From Streptomyces radicis (GTDB taxonomy: Bacteria > Actinomycetota > Actinomycetes > Streptomycetales > Streptomycetaceae): a DNA stretch of 64,000 bases. Location of the stretch: positions 248,001 through 312,000 of the forward strand of contig NZ_RBDY01000004.1 of the NCBI RefSeq assembly GCF_003626575.1, in the 5' to 3' direction. Below the pieces are notes generated by a model. The model was given only the letters and a program-made list of their open reading frames with translations, did no database searches and had not been told where the DNA came from. The position numbers and the translations under genes are program-made. How positions within the stretch are numbered: the stretch's first letter is position 1; every line of letters starts with the position of its first letter. Shown here piece by piece: positions 47,497-55,362 of this stretch.

Positions 47497-49556
47497 GAGC
47501 GTGCCTTCAGCGGGACGACGAGGCTGTGGGCCCGCCCGCCGATCCAGCCGTCGGCATCGGGCGGCGGCGCGTCGTACAGGACCGCGACACCGGTCCGGCT
47601 GGCCGCGAGGTGGGCGCGCAGCAGGTCCACGTGCAGGCTCTGGCGCAGATCGAGGGGAAGCTGCTGGTCGTCCTCGGCCAGCAGCACACGGTCCGGCACG
47701 CCGAAACGGGCCCTCCACGCATGCAGCGGCCCGGCCCACTCCTCCAACGTCGCGGCCCGGCCGGGCAGATCCCTGCCGCGCAGCTTCCACCGTGCGGCCA
47801 CCAGGATCGAGCGCCGGTGGTGCAGCGCGGGGGTGAACGGCAACGTCCAAGCCGCGCCCCAGTCGAACCACGTCACCTGCGGCGTTCCGGCCCGGCTGAC
47901 CTCGGCCAGGAACCGGGCCAGCGGAGGAGTGCAGTTGTTCCACAGGAAGTTGATCGCGGTCGGCGCGAGCAGTTCCAGGCGCGTACCCGTCGCGGCCTCG
48001 GTCAGGTAGAGGCGGCCGCCGCGGCAGCCCACGGCCAGATCGGACGGGAACAGCACGCCCCGCGCGCGGTGCCGGAACTCGCCGACGCTGACCAGCCGCG
48101 GCAGCACCTGCGGGACACGGGTGAGCACGTCCACCGGGACACGTCCGGCGTGGAAGGACAGCTGGGCCAGCTCCGCTCCGGGATCCACCGTCGGCAGATC
48201 GCCGTACGCCGCGCCAGCGCCAGCGCCAGCGCCAGCGCCAGGCAACAGATGCCAGAACCGGCCCGTCATCGAGCCAGCCGCGCGGGAGACGGTGAACACG
48301 CGAAGGCGGAAGTCCCCGCGGTCCACAGCGTGCGTCGAGCCGGACTGAACCTGCACGCACACCTCGAGGTGGGGCGGGGTGACCCCGGACTTGCCCGCGG
48401 CAGTCTCCAACTCCTCGATCATCGCGTCGGACAGGACCACCGACCGGCGGCGCTCGACGGCCGCGGTACCGGCCAGCTCCAGCAGCAGCCGGTCTCGCCG
48501 CGTCATCGCGCGGGGAGGCGCGGACACGTGACCGAACCCCTCGGGCAGGCCCAATCCCTGTTCGGGATCCGTCACCGTCTCCAGCGGCACCTCGACGCCC
48601 TCGCCATAGCGGTCGGCGAACCGCTCGGCATAGTGGCGCCATTCCCGGGTCCCCGCCGGATGCATGGCGAGCCGGGTCAGGGCCGTCGCAGCGGTCTCCG
48701 CCTCCGTCCACACCGCCTTCGGCAGCCGCACCGTGGCGTCCAACCGCAGATCCGGCGCCGCCGGGTTGTTCCGGGCCTCGTCCCGCAAGGCGGGCGGCAG
48801 GGCGTCGGCCGGGTCGACGACGGTGGCGGGCGGGCGCAGCGAGGACCTCAGCAGTCGCACCTGCAACAGCTGCGCGAGCAGGCCGGTGCGGTGGTGGGCG
48901 GCCGTGTCCGGGAACTCGACGGCGAGCCTGTCCGCCAGCGCGGCGTACCGGATCGGTAGGCGGGCCGCGTCCAGCACCAGGGCAACCGCGGGCGTCAGCG
49001 CGAGGGAGAACTCCGAGGCGCCCTCGGCTGGAACGTGGACGCGCCCGCTTCGCTGCTTGGCGAGGTTGTTGACGCAGACCTCGACATCGTCCATCCGCCC
49101 GCCGTCCGCCTCCCAGCCGCTGATCGCCGCGTCCAGCGCCACCGGGTCCGGCCGGGCAACGGCCTGGTGCCGGTCCCCGAAGCGGACCTCGGTCATGTCG
49201 CCGACCTCGGTCAGCGCGACACCGGCGAAGAGGCCGAACGGCGTGGAGCGGCGCGTGTGCCGGATCGCGTACCGCGCGGTGGCCAGTGCCGCCCGTCGTA
49301 CCCGGCGCACCTTCGGCGCGTGTCCGTCGAGGATCGACGTCACCTGGCGGGCCAGATCCGGGCTGGCGAGAGAGATGGCCTTTCGGAAGGTGTCATCGGC
49401 CCACACCGCGGCCAGCCATGAACGCCAGTGTTCGAGCGGAGCGGCAGGCTCGGGCCAGGGCGGCATGTCGGGCCCGGTGAGGTTCACCGCGGCGCGCAAC
49501 ATCCCGGCTCCGGCGGCCTGGTACAGGCGGTGCCGTGAGCGTGCCATCACCCACAC
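47493..49556 (-). CDS. Lantibiotic dehydratase, glutamylation half (LanB N-terminal type)
   Basis: 687 aa, clearly shorter than the roughly 1000-residue full class I LanB. It has the Lant_dehydr_N signature RYAIRHTRRSTPFGLFAGVAL (about 93-113), SEFSLALTPAVA and DLAVGCRGGRLYL. It should use glutamyl-tRNA to activate Ser/Thr of the precursor; the elimination half appears to be supplied by the separate protein at 44325. The start is GTG 49556 or ATG 49547, both with a usable AGGA/GGAG site. A GAGAGAGAG run encoded by GCCAGC repeats lies near residue 440. Confidence 0.9.
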   Translation of the reverse strand: MWVMARSRHRLYQAAGAGMLRAAVNLTGPDMPPWPEPAAPLEHWRSWLAAVWADDTFRKAISLASPDLARQVTSILDGHAPKVRRVRRAALATARYAIRHTRRSTPFGLFAGVALTEVGDMTEVRFGDRHQAVARPDPVALDAAISGWEADGGRMDDVEVCVNNLAKQRSGRVHVPAEGASEFSLALTPAVALVLDAARLPIRYAALADRLAVEFPDTAAHHRTGLLAQLLQVRLLRSSLRPPATVVDPADALPPALRDEARNNPAAPDLRLDATVRLPKAVWTEAETAATALTRLAMHPAGTREWRHYAERFADRYGEGVEVPLETVTDPEQGLGLPEGFGHVSAPPRAMTRRDRLLLELAGTAAVERRRSVVLSDAMIEELETAAGKSGVTPPHLEVCVQVQSGSTHAVDRGDFRLRVFTVSRAAGSMTGRFWHLLPGAGAGAGAGAAYGDLPTVDPGAELAQLSFHAGRVPVDVLTRVPQVLPRLVSVGEFRHRARGVLFPSDLAVGCRGGRLYLTEAATGTRLELLAPTAINFLWNNCTPPLARFLAEVSRAGTPQVTWFDWGAAWTLPFTPALHHRRSILVAARWKLRGRDLPGRAATLEEWAGPLHAWRARFGVPDRVLLAEDDQQLPLDLRQSLHVDLLRAHLAASRTGVAVLYDAPPPDADGWIGGRAHSLVVPLKARS

Positions 49557-49579
49557 TCCGTTCCTACGCGAAGGGCGCG

Positions 49580-49622
49580 GGTGGTACGGGCTGCCGGACG
49601 GCTCCGCCAGGCCCGCACCACC
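49580..49622 (-). terminator. Hairpin between precursor and dehydratase genes (possible attenuator)
   Basis: GGTGGTACGGGC at 49580-49591 pairs with GCCCGCACCACC at 49611-49622, a 12-bp stem with one G-U or C-A mismatch. It lies 17 bp past the precursor stop and just before the dehydratase gene. Partial termination here would make more precursor mRNA than enzyme mRNA. Confidence 0.6.
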
Positions 49623-49638
49623 GGACTAGACTCGGGTG

Positions 49639-49833
49639 CTACGAGCCGGAGTTGGCGCAGGCGCTCGGGCATGACGTGCCGCAGTTGTCGCCGGTGCTGC
49701 ACATCAGCGCCGACTCCGTCGCCGGTGCGTTCTCCACGAAGGTGATGTCGAGGTCGAACGGGTCGGACCCGATCTCGGCGTCGGCGGACTGCTGCGGCTC
49801 GCCGCTCCGCTCGACGGTGGTCGGCATGCTCAT
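49639..49833 (-). CDS. FxLD family lanthipeptide precursor
   Basis: 64 aa from the ATG at 49833 with AGGGAG upstream; an ATG two codons later is also possible. The leader contains FDLD (residues 26-29), the family's recognition motif, in DPFDLDITFVE. The Cys-rich core starts near residue 43 and contains CSTGDNCGTSCPSAC, with four Cys (45, 51, 55, 59) and several Ser/Thr for up to four thioether rings. Asp49 before Asn50 is a likely isoaspartate site. First gene of the minus-strand operon; the leader cleavage point is unknown. Confidence 0.92.
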   Translation of the reverse strand: MSMPTTVERSGEPQQSADAEIGSDPFDLDITFVENAPATESALMCSTGDNCGTSCPSACANSGS

Positions 49834-49873
49834 CTGCTTGCTCCCTCGCGTTCGGTGCCGATTCGAGCACACA

Positions 49874-49887
49874 CCGGCAGCAGCCGG
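49874..49887. promoter_or_regulatory. Inverted repeat between the lanthipeptide operon and its regulator
   Basis: CCGGC-AGCA-GCCGG lies in the 110-bp divergent gap between the precursor (49833) and the XRE regulator (49944). It is a candidate operator for the regulator. No other evidence. Confidence 0.4.
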
Positions 49888-49943
49888 GACACAATGACGT
49901 GGACCGATCCAGCACCGATCCCAAGCACAGGAGGCCGCCCGCG

Positions 49944-51236
49944 ATGCCCGATCAACTCCGCGACGACATGCGGGAGGCGCGCCGGGCATCCGGCATGACG
50001 TGGGCGAAGTTCGCCCGTGAAGCGGGATTCGGCGAGGCGTACCTGCGCAACGTGGAGAATGGGAACCGGTCGGTGACCTCGGGTGTCGCTGCCGCCTACG
50101 ACAGAGTGCTGCACACCGGCGGCACGTTCACCGCGGCGCTGGGCGACGGGAGTTCGAGGGTCGCCAAGGCCGTGGCGTGGGACCAGCCCGGGAGCCTGAC
50201 CGTTCTCGCCGACCTGTTGAGGGGGAGCAATGTGGATCGTCGAGGTTTCCTGTCGGCCGGAGCGACGCTCTCCGTGTCGGCGAGCAACTGGGCCAATGCC
50301 CTGGAGCCGATCCAGGCAGACGGCAGACCCGCCCCTCTCCCCAGCGGCAGGGCACTGTCAGCCCATGTCGACGATCGCCTCGACCACCTTCGGCACCTCG
50401 ATGACGAGCTCGGCAGCGGCGAGGTGTACCAACTGGCCCGCAGCGAACTGTCCCTGATCGTCAAGCTGATCGCGTCTCGCCGCTACGGCGGTGCGACCGT
50501 GGACCACTTGCATGCGATGGCGTCCGAGGCGGCTCGGCAGGTCGCGTGGGCGGCCTTCGACCAGAGTCGCCCCGGCGTTGCCCAGCGCTTCTTCGACGGC
50601 TCCCTCCGGGCCTCCGCCGAGGCCGGTGATCCGATCAGCGGGGCCTATGCCCTCTCGTTCGCCGCGATCCAGTGCTATTCCACCCCCGGACAGGCGGGCA
50701 GGGCGGTATCGCTCCTTCAGACGGCACAGGAGCAGGTGAGGCACAAGGCGACTCCGCGTATGCACGCCATGCTGGCCGCCCGCACCGCCCGCGCGCTGTC
50801 GAAGACCGGCGCGAAAAAGGAGTGCGCCCACCAACTCCACCTCGCCCGCGCGGCGCTGGACAAGGGACCACACGACGACGACCCGAAGACCCTGTACTGG
50901 GTGGACCACGGCGAGATCGAAATGATCGCAGGCTCGGCCGCCCTGCATCTCGGCGACCCCGCCGAGGCACTACGCCGCTTCGAGACCGCCGTGCAGGCGT
51001 CGTACCCCGGCGACGAGGAGTACCCGCGCAGCCACGCGATCTACCTCTCCCGTGCCGCCGAAGCGCATCTCGCCCTCCATGACTTGGACGCCGCGGTCGC
51101 CACCGCACGCCACGCGGCCCGATGCCTCGGCTCGGTGGACTCCGCGCGCTCGGCCTCCGAGCTGAAGGGCCTCCGCGAGAAGCTGGCGCCCCACGCCGGG
51201 CACCCGGCCGTGCGCGAGTTCCTACAGGTCGGATAG
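49944..51236 (+). CDS. XRE-type regulator with TPR-like C-terminal domain
   Basis: 430 aa. The ATG at 49944 is chosen for AGGAGG ten bases upstream. N-terminal helix-turn-helix (about 8-45, MTWAKFAREAGFGEAYLRNVENG). Next is a short Tat-like string VDRRGFLSAG (about 97-106), seen in many such Streptomyces regulators, then helical repeats (about 150-425) that could sense a peptide or signal. Divergent from the FxLD operon, so probably its regulator. Its end overlaps the convergent HAD gene by 15 bp. Confidence 0.85.
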   Translation: MPDQLRDDMREARRASGMTWAKFAREAGFGEAYLRNVENGNRSVTSGVAAAYDRVLHTGGTFTAALGDGSSRVAKAVAWDQPGSLTVLADLLRGSNVDRRGFLSAGATLSVSASNWANALEPIQADGRPAPLPSGRALSAHVDDRLDHLRHLDDELGSGEVYQLARSELSLIVKLIASRRYGGATVDHLHAMASEAARQVAWAAFDQSRPGVAQRFFDGSLRASAEAGDPISGAYALSFAAIQCYSTPGQAGRAVSLLQTAQEQVRHKATPRMHAMLAARTARALSKTGAKKECAHQLHLARAALDKGPHDDDPKTLYWVDHGEIEMIAGSAALHLGDPAEALRRFETAVQASYPGDEEYPRSHAIYLSRAAEAHLALHDLDAAVATARHAARCLGSVDSARSASELKGLREKLAPHAGHPAVREFLQVG

Positions 51237-51854
51237 ACCCAGCACGTCGCGGAGACGCGCGGCCGCCACCTTCTCGTCCAGCGCCAGCAGCGGTGTGAGG
51301 CCCAGACCGTGGGCGGCGGCAAGATTCTCCTCGCTGTCGTCGACGAACAGGCACCGCTCAGCGCGCACCCCGAGCTTGTCGAGCACCAGCCGGAATATGA
51401 CGGGGTCGGGCTTGCGTACTCCATGCTCCGCCGAGAGCACGACCTCGTCGAAGGTGCCGTGCAGGTCGAACCCCGCGTAGGGGTCGTACGGTTCCCGCCC
51501 GAGGCTGTTGGACAACACCGCGGTCCTGATCCCGGCAGCGCGTGCCTGCCGCGCGGCCTTGAGTACGTGGTGCGCCGGGAAGGCGTCGTGGAGGTAGCGG
51601 GCCATCAGGTTGTCCGGCGACACGCTGATCAGGGCGGCGAATCCGCTGTTCCAGTCGGTCTGGGTGATCTTGCCGAGCTCGAGCTGGCGGAAGAGTTCCT
51701 GCCCGCGTGGGTCGGCCCAGGCGCGAAGGAACGTTCCCCGGGCAAGCCGCTCCCGGTCCTCGAAGTGGGAGATCACCTCGACCATGTTGAAGGTGAGGAC
51801 CCCGAAGAAGTCGAAGATCACGCCATCGAACTCGGGCTCTGCGGTCGTCGCCAT
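51222..51854 (-). CDS. HAD family hydrolase
   Basis: 210 aa from the ATG at 51854. Motif I is IFDFFGVL with the nucleophile Asp15 but Phe17 where phosphatases usually have the second Asp. Motif II is TAVLSNS, then KPDPVIF and CLFVDDSEEN. HAD-IA cap type. Members with a changed second Asp include haloacid dehalogenase-like enzymes, so phosphatase activity is uncertain. It ends with TAG inside the regulator's 3' end. The ATG has no ribosome site but follows a TAGGCT box (51861-51866), so it is probably leaderless. Confidence 0.85.
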   Translation of the reverse strand: MATTAEPEFDGVIFDFFGVLTFNMVEVISHFEDRERLARGTFLRAWADPRGQELFRQLELGKITQTDWNSGFAALISVSPDNLMARYLHDAFPAHHVLKAARQARAAGIRTAVLSNSLGREPYDPYAGFDLHGTFDEVVLSAEHGVRKPDPVIFRLVLDKLGVRAERCLFVDDSEENLAAAHGLGLTPLLALDEKVAAARLRDVLGLSDL

Positions 51855-51860
51855 TCCCAA

Positions 51861-51866
51861 AGCCTA
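51861..51866 (-). promoter_or_regulatory. Candidate -10 box for a leaderless HAD mRNA
   Basis: On the minus strand TAGGCT is followed by six bases and the ATG at 51854. No ribosome site lies in between. Confidence 0.45.
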
Positions 51867-52002
51867 CGGTCCGTAGGGACGTTGCAGCAGCCCCTCGATG
51901 TCTTGTCGGCTCGGGCGGGGCAACGCGCACACAGCCCGGCCGCCACCCCCACGGGCGAGGACCGGGCCAAAGTCAACTGTGCGTACCCGGGGGACCCACA
52001 GT

Positions 52003-52203
52003 TCAGGAGGCGAGGCGGCGGGACCGTCCGAGCGCCGCGGCGAACGGCCGCCACTGGTCAGCCGTGAAGGTCAGCACGGGACCGCCGGGCGCCTTGGAGT
52101 CACGGACCGGTACAAGACCGGGAACCCCGTCCGCCACCTCGACGCAGTCACCGTTGTCTGCGCCGCTGTGGCTCGACTTACGCCACACCAGGGAGACATC
52201 CAT
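52003..52203 (-). CDS. DUF397 domain-containing protein
   Basis: 66 aa with the family sequence WRKSSHSGADNGDCVEVADG and VRDSKAPGGPVLTFTADQW. DUF397 proteins accompany XRE/DUF5753 regulators in actinomycetes (WhiJ-type systems), probably as small modulators. ATG at 52203 with AGGAG nine bases upstream. It lies 18 bp after a second DUF397 gene. The 148 bp between it and the HAD gene are empty. Confidence 0.93.
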   Translation of the reverse strand: MDVSLVWRKSSHSGADNGDCVEVADGVPGLVPVRDSKAPGGPVLTFTADQWRPFAAALGRSRRLAS

Positions 52204-52221
52204 CGGACGCCGCTCCTCAAC

Positions 52222-52416
52222 TCAACCGCGGCGGAGGGCGGAAACGAAACGGCTCCACTCCCCCGCCGAAAAGGTGATCGCCCGCCCCGGGACCTTGGAG
52301 TCACGAACAGGTATCACACCGGGAATTCCATCCGCCACCTCGACGCAGTCGGCGTTGTTCGCGCCGCTGTAACTCGACTTGCGCCATTTCGCATTGGCGA
52401 GATCGTCAGCTCTCAT
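52222..52416 (-). CDS. DUF397 domain-containing protein
   Basis: 64 aa with WRKSSYSGANNADCVEVADG and VRDSKVPGRAITFSAGEW. Its ATG overlaps the upstream regulator's stop as ATGA, so the two are coupled. Similar in sequence to the DUF397 gene that follows, suggesting a tandem duplication. Confidence 0.94.
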   Translation of the reverse strand: MRADDLANAKWRKSSYSGANNADCVEVADGIPGVIPVRDSKVPGRAITFSAGEWSRFVSALRRG

Positions 52417-53240
52417 CGCTCATACTCTTTCAGGTAGTTGCGCATCAGATCGAGAGAATCACTTGCGGGAAGCGCCTTTGAACGCGTCACATCGAAGTAC
52501 TGCACAAGCTCAAGTAGCGACGCAGAAGAGTGTACGACATCGCCTGAACGGAAGCTCTCGACCAGCGCCACCGTCCTCCCGCTCTTGAGCGTCAGCAGGT
52601 CCAGGCTTCCGCCGAGCATGGGGTAGACCCCCTGATCGAATGGGAGCACCTGCACCGTTACCTGCGGGTTGGCGGCGGATTCCAGCAGATGGGCGACTTG
52701 GTCCCTCATGATCCCGATATCGACCGTCGGCCGCCGAAGAGCCGCCTCGTCGATCACCGCCGAATAGTACGGAGGATCATCCCGGAGGAAGACATCCTGC
52801 CGCAGCATCCTGGTGGCGACCTGCGCCGCAAGCTCCTCCTCCGAATTGCCGAACGAACGGGTGCGGAACAGTTCACGGGCGTACTCCCTGGTCTGAAGGA
52901 GCCCGGGAATCACGCTACTTGTGAACGCCTGGATAAGGGTCGCCTCGCCCTCCCTTCTGACATATTCGCGACTGTACTGCGCGATGACGGTCTCGCGGGC
53001 CATGTCCTTGATCTCCGCGAGCGTTCCGCCCGTTCCGAAGAATTCGTCAAGGGCCTTGACGAGGGCGTCGGATGCCCCCTGTTTGCCGACCTCGACACGC
53101 GCGATGTAGCTGTGGGAGTAGCCGGTGATCCGCTCCGAAAGCTGCCTGAGCGACAGGCCCTTGTCCAACCTCAGCCTGCGAACGCGGCGCCCCAGCCGCG
53201 CGTTGGGCGACAGGTCTCCGCCCTCGTTGATGAGTTCCAT
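52413..53240 (-). CDS. XRE family regulator with DUF5753 domain
   Basis: 275 aa. Helix-turn-helix at about 16-60 (LSLRQLSERITGYSHSYIARVEVGKQ), then a DUF5753 domain (IQAFTSSVIPGLLQTREYA to the end). WhiJ-type regulators of this kind work with DUF397 partners, and two are encoded just downstream. Base composition is lower in GC than most genes here, which fits acquisition by transfer. The upstream region to 53516 is AT-rich for this genome and should hold divergent promoters. Confidence 0.93.
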   Translation of the reverse strand: MELINEGGDLSPNARLGRRVRRLRLDKGLSLRQLSERITGYSHSYIARVEVGKQGASDALVKALDEFFGTGGTLAEIKDMARETVIAQYSREYVRREGEATLIQAFTSSVIPGLLQTREYARELFRTRSFGNSEEELAAQVATRMLRQDVFLRDDPPYYSAVIDEAALRRPTVDIGIMRDQVAHLLESAANPQVTVQVLPFDQGVYPMLGGSLDLLTLKSGRTVALVESFRSGDVVHSSASLLELVQYFDVTRSKALPASDSLDLMRNYLKEYER

Positions 53241-53516
53241 GGTGCACGCCCCTCCGTCGCCGTGAACCGTCAGTGGACCGGCGGCCGGTGGTGGGCCGCG
53301 CCGGTGTACACCTCACCCTCTCCCGCCGCGAACGCCGGTAACCAGATATGCATGGATCATCCCTCTCCGTAGCGAATGCGCGTCGTATGATTGACGGTTG
53401 ACCGCGCACATGAGCGATCGGCGAACATTCATGCATTTAATGCCGAGTTGTCCGCGTTTGCCGACGGCTCTGTAACAGAGGTAGCCGGGCGCGCCGTCGA
53501 GGGGAATCGGCGGGTC

Positions 53517-54506
53517 ATGAATGACAACACGCCGATCACACCCCGCCCCCTCCACCAGCGCCCCGAGGCGCGCTGCCGGGTGATGACCGCGCAGGAGCTG
53601 CGCGACCACGGCGTCGCCCCCGCCGTCGCGCACGACAGGTGCCGCCCCGGAGGGCCGTGGCAGATGCCGTTGCCTGGCGTTTTCCTGTTGCGTTCAGGGC
53701 CGCCCGACGCGGAGGAGACGCTCCACGCGGTGCTCCGTTACACGGGCGGGCGGGAGGGCGAGGCGGTGGTCAGCGGGCTCGCGGCGCTCGCGCTGCACGG
53801 GTTCACCTCGGTGCCGCCCGTGACGGCGCTCGACCAGGTGGACGTGCTGGTGCCGCGCGTGCGGCGGCTGCGCTCGACGGGGTGCGCGCGCATCGTGCGC
53901 ACCCACAGGATGCCGCGGCCCCTGCGGGTGGGCGACTTCCCCGTGGCGCCGGTGCCGCGCGCGCTCGCCGACGCGATCGCGCGCCTGCCGGACGCGTTGA
54001 CGGTGCGGCGCCTCCTGTCCGAGGCGATCCGCGGCGGCCACTGCGATCCCCAGCCGGTGGTACGGGAGTTGGCGCGGGGGCGGCTGCTCGGACGCCCGCA
54101 GGTGGCGTCGGCGATCGACACGCTGCTGACCGAGGGCCGCACGCTCGCGGAGGACCGCCTGCTGCGCGCGGTGCGCCTCGGCGCCCTCCCCGACCCCTGC
54201 TGGAACGTCGCCCTGTGGCTGCCCGACGGGCCGTTCCTCGCGGAGATCGACGCGTACTGGCCGCGGCACGCGGTGGCGGTGGAGATCGACATGCGGGTGC
54301 CGCGCCAGCGCGGCGACACGACCGGCACGGACGAGGAGGCGCTGCGCCGCGACCAGACCCTGACGGGGCTCGGCATCACCGTCCTGCGCCTGACCCCGCG
54401 CGCCCTGCGCGACGCCCCGAACGCCCAAGTGACCACGATCGAGCGCGCGTTGGCCGCGGCGGAGTCCCGCCCCTCGGCATCGTACGTGGTGGTGATGCCG
54501 CGCTGA
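53517..54506 (+). CDS. AbiEi-like N-terminal domain with Vsr/DUF559-like nuclease C terminus
   Basis: 329 aa from the ATG at 53517, preceded by GAGGGGA. The N-terminal part (about 20-90) looks like the AbiEi/type IV antitoxin winged helix (MTAQELRDHGV, LPGVFLLRSG, SGLAALALHGF). The C-terminal part (about 240-300) looks like a PD-(D/E)XK fold of the DUF559 type (FLAEIDAYWP, AVAVEID, LTGLGITVLRLTPRAL). No AbiEii toxin gene is adjacent. The last 137 bp of the gene, with about 70 bp beyond, recur almost identically at 57487. Function is inferred from weak similarity. Confidence 0.7.
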   Translation: MNDNTPITPRPLHQRPEARCRVMTAQELRDHGVAPAVAHDRCRPGGPWQMPLPGVFLLRSGPPDAEETLHAVLRYTGGREGEAVVSGLAALALHGFTSVPPVTALDQVDVLVPRVRRLRSTGCARIVRTHRMPRPLRVGDFPVAPVPRALADAIARLPDALTVRRLLSEAIRGGHCDPQPVVRELARGRLLGRPQVASAIDTLLTEGRTLAEDRLLRAVRLGALPDPCWNVALWLPDGPFLAEIDAYWPRHAVAVEIDMRVPRQRGDTTGTDEEALRRDQTLTGLGITVLRLTPRALRDAPNAQVTTIERALAAAESRPSASYVVVMPR

Positions 54507-54578
54507 CGGCTTGCCGCCGTGAGCGACGTCGTGGGGGGCGGGGCGTCGTGCCGCGGTCAGTCCGCGGTCGGGGGGCGG
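54370..54578 (+). repeat. Direct repeat copy A1 (gene 3' end)
   Basis: 209 bp covering the last 137 bp of the AbiEi-like gene, its TGA and 72 bp beyond. It matches 57487-57695 with three visible mismatches in the same orientation, offset 3117 bp. Confidence 0.95.
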
Positions 54579-54733
54579 CGGTCGGGCGGCAGCTCGTGCA
54601 GGAAGCCGCGCACGACGGGCGGCCCGTCCCGGCGCGGGGACCGGCGCCTGGCGTCGTCAAGGAGCGCGACGATGTCGGCGTACCGCGGGTCGGTCCACCC
54701 CTCGGGTGATCCACTGTTCTGCCGTCCCGTCAC
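54557..54733 (-). CDS. Small protein of unknown function (58 aa)
   Basis: GTG at 54733 with a GGAGAGGGG stretch upstream; TGA at 54557-54559. The frame gives TDPRYADIVALLDDARRRS and GFLHELPPDRRPPTAD, with strong third-position GC. It follows the DUF1399-like gene by 28 bp on the same strand, so it is probably cotranscribed. Its last 22 bp lie in repeat A1. No family recognised. Confidence 0.65.
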   Translation of the reverse strand: MTGRQNSGSPEGWTDPRYADIVALLDDARRRSPRRDGPPVVRGFLHELPPDRRPPTAD

Positions 54734-54761
54734 GACCGCCCCTCTCCGTCGATGTCCGGCC

Positions 54762-55280
54762 TCAGACAGTACCGGTCGGGAAGGGAGCGGGGGACGCCTT
54801 CTTCGGCTCGGGGTGGGTCACGATCGGAGCGCAGTTCGGCCCCGGGGAGTGCTGGGCGGGGGCGCGCACCTGGATGGTGTCGTCCTCCGGGCCTCGCCAC
54901 AGGTCGGCGTCGATCTGGAACCCGGCCGCGGCGATGGCGTCGGCGGTGCGGGTGAGCCAGTCCGGGCCGTAGCTGTCGCGGGTGCTCTCGGGTCGCTCGG
55001 GCGCGTGGTGCACAAATCGGCCGAGCCTTCGGCAGAGTGCTTCGTAGAGGCGGGTGTGGAGTATGAGGGCGTGCCAGCCCTCGTCGACCACGCGGGAGGG
55101 GGCCATGGCCTCCTTGGCGTCGGCGGCCGTCGCGACGAAGGCGAGGGCCTGCTCGATGATGCGCTCGGCAACACCTCGCCGCAAGCCGGGGTTGTTGTCA
55201 AGCACGGTCGCGGTGACGGCCTCGAAGTCCTCCGGGAGAAGGAGGGCGCGGGCGTCGCGCGTTACGGTTGCGGTGCTCAC
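54762..55280 (-). CDS. DUF1399/glycine-rich-domain-like protein
   Basis: 172 aa from the GTG at 55280 (AGAAGGGA upstream). The central VVDEGWHALILHTRLYEALC and GRFVHHAPE match the DUF1399-type pattern (WH, Tyr, Cys and His in fixed order), which may bind a metal. The C terminus is proline-rich. Function unknown. It lies between two tiny ORFs in the minus-strand operon headed by the 86-aa gene. Part of its 3' half recurs as a fragment at 57781-57888. Confidence 0.75.
   Translation of the reverse strand: MSTATVTRDARALLLPEDFEAVTATVLDNNPGLRRGVAERIIEQALAFVATAADAKEAMAPSRVVDEGWHALILHTRLYEALCRRLGRFVHHAPERPESTRDSYGPDWLTRTADAIAAAGFQIDADLWRGPEDDTIQVRAPAQHSPGPNCAPIVTHPEPKKASPAPFPTGTV
54844..54951 (+). 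repeat. Direct repeat copy A2
   Basis: 108 bp inside the DUF1399-like gene, matching 57781-57888 with two visible mismatches, same orientation, offset 2937 bp. The 180-bp difference from the A1/B1 offset means the second copy lost sequence between the blocks. Confidence 0.93.
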
Positions 55281-55362
55281 TCGGTCATCCCTTCTGGGGT
55301 GTTGGGTGACGCGGCCCCGTCCCGGCGCACTGCTATCCCAGGCGTGGGCGCCGGGACGGGAG

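Noticed and set aside
48210..48241. GCCAGC microsatellite in the dehydratase gene as a phase-variation switch
   Set aside because: The unit is six bases, so copy changes keep the frame; it only lengthens a Gly-Ala linker.
53517..54506. Complete AbiE toxin-antitoxin pair
   Set aside because: No nucleotidyltransferase-type AbiEii gene is adjacent on either side.
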